From positions 124,001 through 188,000 of the forward strand of contig CAWGCS010000002.1 of the NCBI GenBank assembly GCA_963821235.1: DNA of 64,000 nucleotides. The letters run 5' to 3'. Source of the stretch: CTSoil-043 sp963821235 (GTDB lineage: Bacteria; Chloroflexota; Limnocylindria; Limnocylindrales; CSP1-4). The notes under the pieces were generated by a model. That model was given only the letters and a program-made list of their open reading frames with translations, was not told where the DNA came from and ran no database searches. Both the position numbers and the translations under genes were made by a program. Shown here one piece after another: positions 59,507 through 64,000 of this stretch (positions within the stretch are counted from its first letter, which is position 1; each line of letters opens with the position of its first letter).

Positions 59507-61165
59507 CTACTTCCAGTACGCGCCGAGCGCCTTGGAGACGCTGACGCCCATGGTCGAGCTGCCCGGCCACTGGACGCGGATGTTGACCGCGGCAGCGGAG
59601 GCCGACTTCATGGAGAAGGTCACGATGCCGTTGGCATCGGCCCACGCGGACTTGAGGTACACGGGGCCGCCCCAGGCGCCGTTGATCTTCTTGGCGATCA
59701 GGACGTTCACCCGCTGGCCGGCGAGGGCCGTGCCGCCGGTGAACTTCCAGGTCACGTACTTGCCCTTGACCTGGGTCTTGGGGGTCTTGGTGGTGTAGCC
59801 GCTCGTCGGGTTGAGGCCGAGCGCGCTCCCGACGCTGAAGGGCAGCTTCGGCAGGGGCGCCGTGACGTCGAACGTCGCGGGCGCGCTCATGCCGCCGCCC
59901 GGGGGCAGGTTGAGGACCGTCACGGAGGCGGTCCCGGGCGTGACCGTGAGGGCGGCGGGCACGACCGCCGTCAGCTGCGTCGACGAGACGTACGTCGTGG
60001 CCAGCGGCGTCCCATTCCAGTAGGCGGCGGAAATCCCGGCGGCGAAGTCCGCTCCCTCGAGCGAGACGGCCAGGTCACCGCCACCTGCCGGGACGGTGGC
60101 CGGCGCGATCGCGGCCAGGATGGGCGGCGACGTGGGAGGCGTGACGGGCGGCAGGGGACTGTAGTTGAACGTGAGACCGGTCAGGTCGCTCCCGTTGTAC
60201 CGGTCGAGGTCCACGCATCCGGAGATGCCGGCCACCGAGCCGCAGTTGCTGTACTGCCAGAACGTCCAGCCGTGCCCGCCCCAGTCGTTGGCGGGAACCG
60301 TCGGGCTCGACGTGCCCCAATGTGCGACCCACAGGACCGGGTAGCCCTGATCGGCGAACATCGTCGTGTTGCCCATGGCGTTCTTCCAGAAGTTGGGGCT
60401 CGTGTAGATCATCGGCTGCACGCCGAGCTTCGCGTAGACCTCGCCCAGCCAGGCGCCGACCCACGCCTGGAGGTCCGTCGCGGACAGCCCTCCGGCCTGC
60501 TCGAGGTCGAGTGCCGGGATGAGGTCGCCGGGAAGCAGCGCCGCGTTCTGGACGAACCAGTCCGCCTCGAAGATCGCGTCGCCCGGGTCGGGCGACGGGG
60601 TGGCGAAGTGGTAGGCGGTCACCTGCAATCCGGCCGCCCGGGCGCCCGCGTGGTTCGCCGCGTACATCGGATCGAGGTAGGTCTGGCCCAGCGTCGCCCG
60701 CATGATCGTGAACCGCTTGCCGGCGCCGGCGACCTGGGCCCAGTCGATCGTGTCCTGGTACTTGCTGACGTCGATCCCCTCGAGGTAGATCGCAGGGGTG
60801 GGTGGCGGTGCGGTGGACGGCTGGAAGAGCCCGGTGGCGGCGTAGGCAACGCTCACCCCGTAGAGCGTCTGGACGCTCGTGCCGTCGACCGCCGTGATCT
60901 CGTACCAGGTGCTCCCCGAGACGGCCGTCACGCAGGTGTCCGACCAGGACCCGCCCGACACCGCACCCGTCGTCGTGACGATCGTGCCGGTGGGCATGGT
61001 GACGAGCGCCGCGGCGGCAGTCGAGGGCGCCGCTCGGAGGCGGGCGTCGCAGCTGGCGGCGTAGTCGGTGCTCGCCGCGGCGACACGTGGCGAGAGCGGG
61101 ACGAGCGCGAGCGCGACGAGGAGCGCCAGGACGGCCGGAAGGCAACGGCGCTGCAGGCCCTGCAT
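59507..61165 (-). CDS. Secreted GH25 lysozyme with SH3-like, IPT and shared C-terminal module
   Basis: A 552-residue exported muramidase. Signal peptide (about 1-30), SH3-like domain with two Cys (about 33-115), GH25 catalytic domain (about 128-340) with EGIDVSKYQDTIDW (Asp) and LIPALDLEQAGG (DxE), an IPT/TIG-like repeat (about 350-435), and a C-terminal module (about 440-552) with FSVGSALGLNPTSGY and TALAGQRVNVLIAKK, homologous to the Ig-repeat protein's tail. Hydrolyses peptidoglycan. ATG 61165 has GGGGAGAA upstream. Converges with dps. Confidence 0.94.
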   Translation of the reverse strand: MQGLQRRCLPAVLALLVALALVPLSPRVAAASTDYAASCDARLRAAPSTAAAALVTMPTGTIVTTTGAVSGGSWSDTCVTAVSGSTWYEITAVDGTSVQTLYGVSVAYAATGLFQPSTAPPPTPAIYLEGIDVSKYQDTIDWAQVAGAGKRFTIMRATLGQTYLDPMYAANHAGARAAGLQVTAYHFATPSPDPGDAIFEADWFVQNAALLPGDLIPALDLEQAGGLSATDLQAWVGAWLGEVYAKLGVQPMIYTSPNFWKNAMGNTTMFADQGYPVLWVAHWGTSSPTVPANDWGGHGWTFWQYSNCGSVAGISGCVDLDRYNGSDLTGLTFNYSPLPPVTPPTSPPILAAIAPATVPAGGGDLAVSLEGADFAAGISAAYWNGTPLATTYVSSTQLTAVVPAALTVTPGTASVTVLNLPPGGGMSAPATFDVTAPLPKLPFSVGSALGLNPTSGYTTKTPKTQVKGKYVTWKFTGGTALAGQRVNVLIAKKINGAWGGPVYLKSAWADANGIVTFSMKSASAAAVNIRVQWPGSSTMGVSVSKALGAYWK

Positions 61166-61520
61166 TCGGTTCTCCCCGTGCTCCTTCTCTGGACGAGGCG
61201 GCGAGGCCGCGCCGCGAAGGCCGTCCGCGGAGGGGGCGCACGAACCCGGCACCGAGGGGTGGCACGGGCCCTCGGAGCCCGAGTGCAGGCGACGAAGCCA
61301 TGGGAATCCTGACTAAGCAACGCCAGCGCGCGTCAGTAGGCAGACGGTCCCGTGTCGGGAGGTCAATGTGGATCGAGCCGAGGGCAGGCTCGATGGCAGG
61401 CAAGCCGCCGCCGGGGCGCACCGGCTCCCGGCCCCCAGGCCGGCGGCATCAAGGTGTCTGGCACGCCTCGGACTGTCGCCGCCGCCGGGTGGACGCCCGC
61501 CGGCGCGCTAGTCTTCGTGC
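61166..61520. other. 355-bp divergent intergenic region
   Basis: Lies between the GH25 gene (minus) and the KdpD-like kinase (plus). I see no gene or clear riboswitch. It has one small symmetric element (TCCCGTGTCGGGA, 61347-61359) and TAGTCT (61509-61514) 6 nt before the kinase GTG. Confidence 0.5.
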
Positions 61521-63089
61521 GTGGACTTCGTGCGCGTCCGCGCGCTCCTACGCACCATCGTCGTGGGCGGCATCGCCCTTGCCGGCACCACGGCCGTCAT
61601 CGCGATCCTGGAGGAGGTCGTCGGCGTCCCGAACGCTTCGGCCGTCTACATCCTGGCCGTGGCGATCGTGGCCCTCGTCGGCAGGCGGGTCGCGGTCCTG
61701 GGTGCGGGGATCGCCGCCTTCCTGCTCTACGACCTCCTCTTCGTCGACCCGAGGTTCACGTTCACGGTCGCAGAGCCCGGCGAGTGGCTCAACCTGGTGC
61801 TCCTCCTCGCCGTGGGCCTCCTCGTCGGGCAGATGGCCGCACTCCTCCGGATCCGCGAGGAGACGGCCGTCGCCCGGGAGCGGGAGGCACGAGCCCTCTT
61901 CTCGGTGAGCCGCGAGCTGGCGACCCGGCCGTCGACCCTGGATGTCCTGCCCCGCATCGTGGAGATCCTCCGCGACGAGGCCCACCTCGCCCGGGCCTGG
62001 ATCGCCCTCGAGGACGGCGGGCCGCGTCGGCGCCCCGTCGCCGACACCGACCCCGGAGCGTCGACGGCGGAGCCGCCTGGCCATCGGGTCCTGCGCCGCC
62101 GCCCGGGCGACGAGCCGGCCGAGTGGGTTGCCGTGCACACGGGCCGACGTCCCGCTGTCGATCGCCGGAGCCCTGGCGAAGAGGCCTACCGGGTGGCGAT
62201 CGAGGCGGGCGGACGATCTCTGGGCTCCCTGTGGGCGCTGCGCCGGCACGAGGAGGGCCGCCCCGACGCGACCGAGACGCGACTGCTCGCCGCAGTCGCC
62301 GACCAAGTGGGCCAGGCCCTGCAGCAGGACCGCCTGGCCGCGGCCGCCCGGGATGCCGAGGTCGCGCGCGAGAGCGACGCCATCAAGAGCGCGCTCCTCG
62401 ACTCCGTCTCCCATGACCTGCGGACGCCGCTCGCCTCGATCCGGGCGGCGGCCGGCAGCCTGATGGACGAGGCCGTCGAGCTCGATGTCGAGGACCGCCG
62501 GGCGACGGCCTCGATGATCGACCGCGAGGCCGACCACCTGAACCGGGTGGTGACGAATCTCCTGGACCTGAGCCGCGTGGAGGCGGGAGCCCTCCACGTC
62601 GAACGCGAGGTGTACGACCTCGCCGATCTGCTGGAACCGACGGTCGACCGGGCCCGGCGGCGCCTGGCCGGCCACGCGCTCGAGCTGGAGCTCGGCGGCG
62701 TCCCGCCCGTTGAGGTGGATGCCGTCGTGCTGGACCAGGTGCTCGCGAACCTCCTCGAGAATGCCGCGAAATACACTCCGCCGGGGACCCGCGTCCGGGT
62801 GGGCGCCCGGGAGCTCGGCGGCGAGGATCGCGTTCGGATCACCGTCGAGGACGCCGGCCCGGGCGTGCCCGACGCGGCGCTGAAGCACCTGTTCGACAAG
62901 TTCTACCGGGTGCCCGGGCGATCGGCCGGGTCCCGGGGCGGGACGGGCGTCGGCCTGGCCGTCGTGCGGGGCCTCACGGAGGCCCTCGGCGGGCGCGTGG
63001 TCGCGCGACGGTCGGAGCTGGGCGGCCTGGCCATCGACGTCGACGTGCCGGCGGCCAGGCCCCCCGGCGTCGAAGAGACCGCCAGGTGA
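61521..63089 (+). CDS. KdpD-like sensor histidine kinase
   Basis: A 522-residue membrane kinase. DUF4118-type four-helix membrane block (residues about 8-115), GAF-like linker domain (about 125-280), HisKA LLDSVSHDLRTPLASIRAAA (His about residue 297), HATPase VLANLLENAAKYTPPGTRVR, EDAGPGVP and GTGVGLAVVRGLTEALGG. It lacks the N-terminal KdpD domain (Usp/Walker) of the classical E. coli KdpD, so it is the short form. GTG 61521 is 6 nt after TAGTCT. The stop shares GTGA with the regulator. Confidence 0.93.
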   Translation: MDFVRVRALLRTIVVGGIALAGTTAVIAILEEVVGVPNASAVYILAVAIVALVGRRVAVLGAGIAAFLLYDLLFVDPRFTFTVAEPGEWLNLVLLLAVGLLVGQMAALLRIREETAVAREREARALFSVSRELATRPSTLDVLPRIVEILRDEAHLARAWIALEDGGPRRRPVADTDPGASTAEPPGHRVLRRRPGDEPAEWVAVHTGRRPAVDRRSPGEEAYRVAIEAGGRSLGSLWALRRHEEGRPDATETRLLAAVADQVGQALQQDRLAAAARDAEVARESDAIKSALLDSVSHDLRTPLASIRAAAGSLMDEAVELDVEDRRATASMIDREADHLNRVVTNLLDLSRVEAGALHVEREVYDLADLLEPTVDRARRRLAGHALELELGGVPPVEVDAVVLDQVLANLLENAAKYTPPGTRVRVGARELGGEDRVRITVEDAGPGVPDAALKHLFDKFYRVPGRSAGSRGGTGVGLAVVRGLTEALGGRVVARRSELGGLAIDVDVPAARPPGVEETAR

Positions 63090-63817
63090 ACGGGCCGACC
63101 ATGGGCGACGCGACGCCCATCCTCGTCGTGGAGGATGACGAGGCGACGAGGACGGCCGTGCGGCGTGACCTGAGGGCCAGGGGCTTTGACGTGGAGGAGG
63201 CGCCCGACGGCGCCACGGCCCTGCGCCGTTGGGAGGCTCGCCGGCCCGCCCTGGTGCTGCTGGACCTGGGGCTGCCGGATATGGACGGCGTCACGGTCCT
63301 GCGCCGGATCCGCCGCGAGGCGACGACGCCGGTCGTCATCCTCTCGGCGCGGGATGACGAGGCGGCCAAGATCGACGCACTCGAGGCCGGCGCCGACGAC
63401 TACGTGACGAAGCCCTTCTCGACGGGCGAGCTCCAGGCCCGCATCCGGGCCGTGATGCGGCGGGCCGCCGGCCCTGCTGCCGACGCGGAGGGCCGGGTCG
63501 TCGTGGGCCCGCTCGTGTTCGACCCCCTCGTCCACCGGGTGACGGTCCGCGGCGAGGTGGTTCCGCTGACCCCGCGCGAGTTCGAGATCCTGGCCGTCTT
63601 CCTGGCCCACCAGGGCCGCCTGGTCACGCGCGGACGGCTCCTCCGCGCGGTGTGGGGCCAGGCCTACCAGGGCGAACACCACTACGTCCACGTCTACGTG
63701 AGCCAGCTGCGCCGCAAGATCGCCGCGCTCGACCCAACCGGGGAGCTGCGGGACCTCGTGACCGCGGAGCCGGGCGTCGGCTACCGGGTCCGCGGTCCGG
63801 ACGCCACGTCCGACTGA
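63086..63817 (+). CDS. KdpE-like OmpR-family response regulator
   Basis: A 243-residue regulator, partner of the kinase just upstream. Receiver LVVEDDEATRTAV, ALVLLDLGLPDMDGVTVLRR (phospho-Asp), VVILSARDDEA and VTKPFSTGEL. C-terminal HTH with FEILAVFLAHQGRLVTRGRL and VHVYVSQLRRKI. GTG 63086 in the GTGA overlap; ATG 63101 is an alternative. The potassium-transport genes (kdpFABC) are not within the window; direct repeats at 63845 could be its target. Confidence 0.94.
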   Translation: MNGPTMGDATPILVVEDDEATRTAVRRDLRARGFDVEEAPDGATALRRWEARRPALVLLDLGLPDMDGVTVLRRIRREATTPVVILSARDDEAAKIDALEAGADDYVTKPFSTGELQARIRAVMRRAAGPAADAEGRVVVGPLVFDPLVHRVTVRGEVVPLTPREFEILAVFLAHQGRLVTRGRLLRAVWGQAYQGEHHYVHVYVSQLRRKIAALDPTGELRDLVTAEPGVGYRVRGPDATSD

Positions 63818-63844
63818 GCCCGGCGCCTCGGGCACCCTGCGGCC

Positions 63845-63863
63845 TGAGCGCTTCTTGAGCGCT
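63845..63863 (+). promoter_or_regulatory. TGAGCGCT direct repeats with 11-bp period
   Basis: TGAGCGCT (63845-63852), TCT, TGAGCGCT (63856-63863). Period 11 is typical for OmpR/KdpE-class binding. It follows the KdpE-like gene by 28 bp and precedes the gene at the edge. Confidence 0.5.
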
Positions 63864-63907
63864 GGCGGGCCTCGACGGGGTCCCGCCTCTTGGGCGTCGG
63901 TTGCACG

Positions 63908-64000
63908 ATGCGGTTCGTGAGCTACAACAAACGCAATTCCGTCAGCTTGGCCGGCCGCGCGCTGCAGCGGGAAGTCGCCCTCGTCGAGAGCGCCATCGAG
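63908..64000 (+). CDS. Start of an unidentified gene (cut by window edge)
   Basis: 31 in-frame codons from ATG 63908 to the window end: MRFVSYNKRNSVSLAGRALQ and onward. The composition is less GC-rich at the start (AACAAACGCAATTCC). No good ribosome binding site is visible; GTG 63917 is another start. It may equally be a chance frame, so this is weak. Confidence 0.35.
   Translation, partial: MRFVSYNKRNSVSLAGRALQREVALVESAIE

Overview
This is a very GC-rich, densely coded bacterial chromosome segment with no phage, transposase, CRISPR array, rRNA or tRNA that I can see. Gene content (class II B12-dependent ribonucleotide reductase, GlgC, CcsB-type cytochrome c maturation, an F420-type DUF385 reductase, actinobacterial-style PepN, KdpD/KdpE-like kinases) and style (GTG starts, GTGA overlaps, many -10 hexamers 6-8 nt before the start codon) fit a Chloroflexota genome, perhaps Limnocylindria-like. 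An actinobacterial relative is the main alternative. This placement is inference from gene content, not from a phylogenetic marker.

Layout. 1-9.3 kb: a 6-phosphofructokinase cut by the window edge, DEAD-box helicase, PPK2 polyphosphate kinase, YbaK deacylase, zinc alcohol dehydrogenase, a LiaF-like membrane protein, flavodoxin, HhH-GPD protein, a zinc-ribbon unknown and OsmC. 9.3-19.3 kb: small stress and regulatory genes (ABM monooxygenase, GYD protein, MsrA, DJ-1/PfpI, HipA-like kinase with DUF3037, DUF385 reductase, a frameshifted unknown, a second phosphofructokinase, WYL regulator with a SWIM-finger protein, methyltransferase, Xre regulator with a membrane partner). 19.4-24.4 kb: intein-bearing nrdJ with its terminator, promoter and tandem NrdR-like boxes. 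24.4-28.7 kb: ccsB, zinc-ribbon membrane protein, papain-like unknown, saccharopine-dehydrogenase-like enzyme, NYN/PIN protein. 28.8-41.8 kb, all plus: HAD phosphatase, epimerase, M17 aminopeptidase, prepilin peptidase, M23 peptidase, glgC, YbjN protein, nicotinate phosphoribosyltransferase, frameshifted pepN, TPR protein. 41.8-46.2 kb, all minus: Nudix, MsmX/UgpC-type ATPase, and a response regulator/histidine kinase operon whose kinase has a soluble winged-helix-like N-terminus. 46.5-51.3 kb: glutamate dehydrogenase, a lipid- or membrane-anchored unknown, phosphoglucomutase, and the decayed remains of a permease/thioredoxin metal operon behind an ArsR-like operator. 51.5-61.2 kb: an Ig-repeat surface protein, TetR with P-type ATPase, GlsB-like protein, HESQH metalloprotein, Dps and a secreted GH25 lysozyme. 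61.5-64 kb: KdpD/KdpE-like two-component pair and a gene start at the edge.

Themes: glycogen/hexose phosphate metabolism (two Pfk, Pgm, GlgC), stress defence (MsrA, OsmC, Dps, PPK2), and exported proteins sharing one C-terminal module. Three genes are interrupted by single-base frame changes and one is internally deleted. Without reads I cannot tell the frameshifts from assembly error. The most interesting items are: the intein sitting exactly before the thiyl-radical cysteine of NrdJ, flanked by foreign-looking codons; apparent leaderless starts; mirrored 11-bp-period direct repeats upstream of gdhA; the metal-operon remnant; and a recently homogenised Ig-repeat array.
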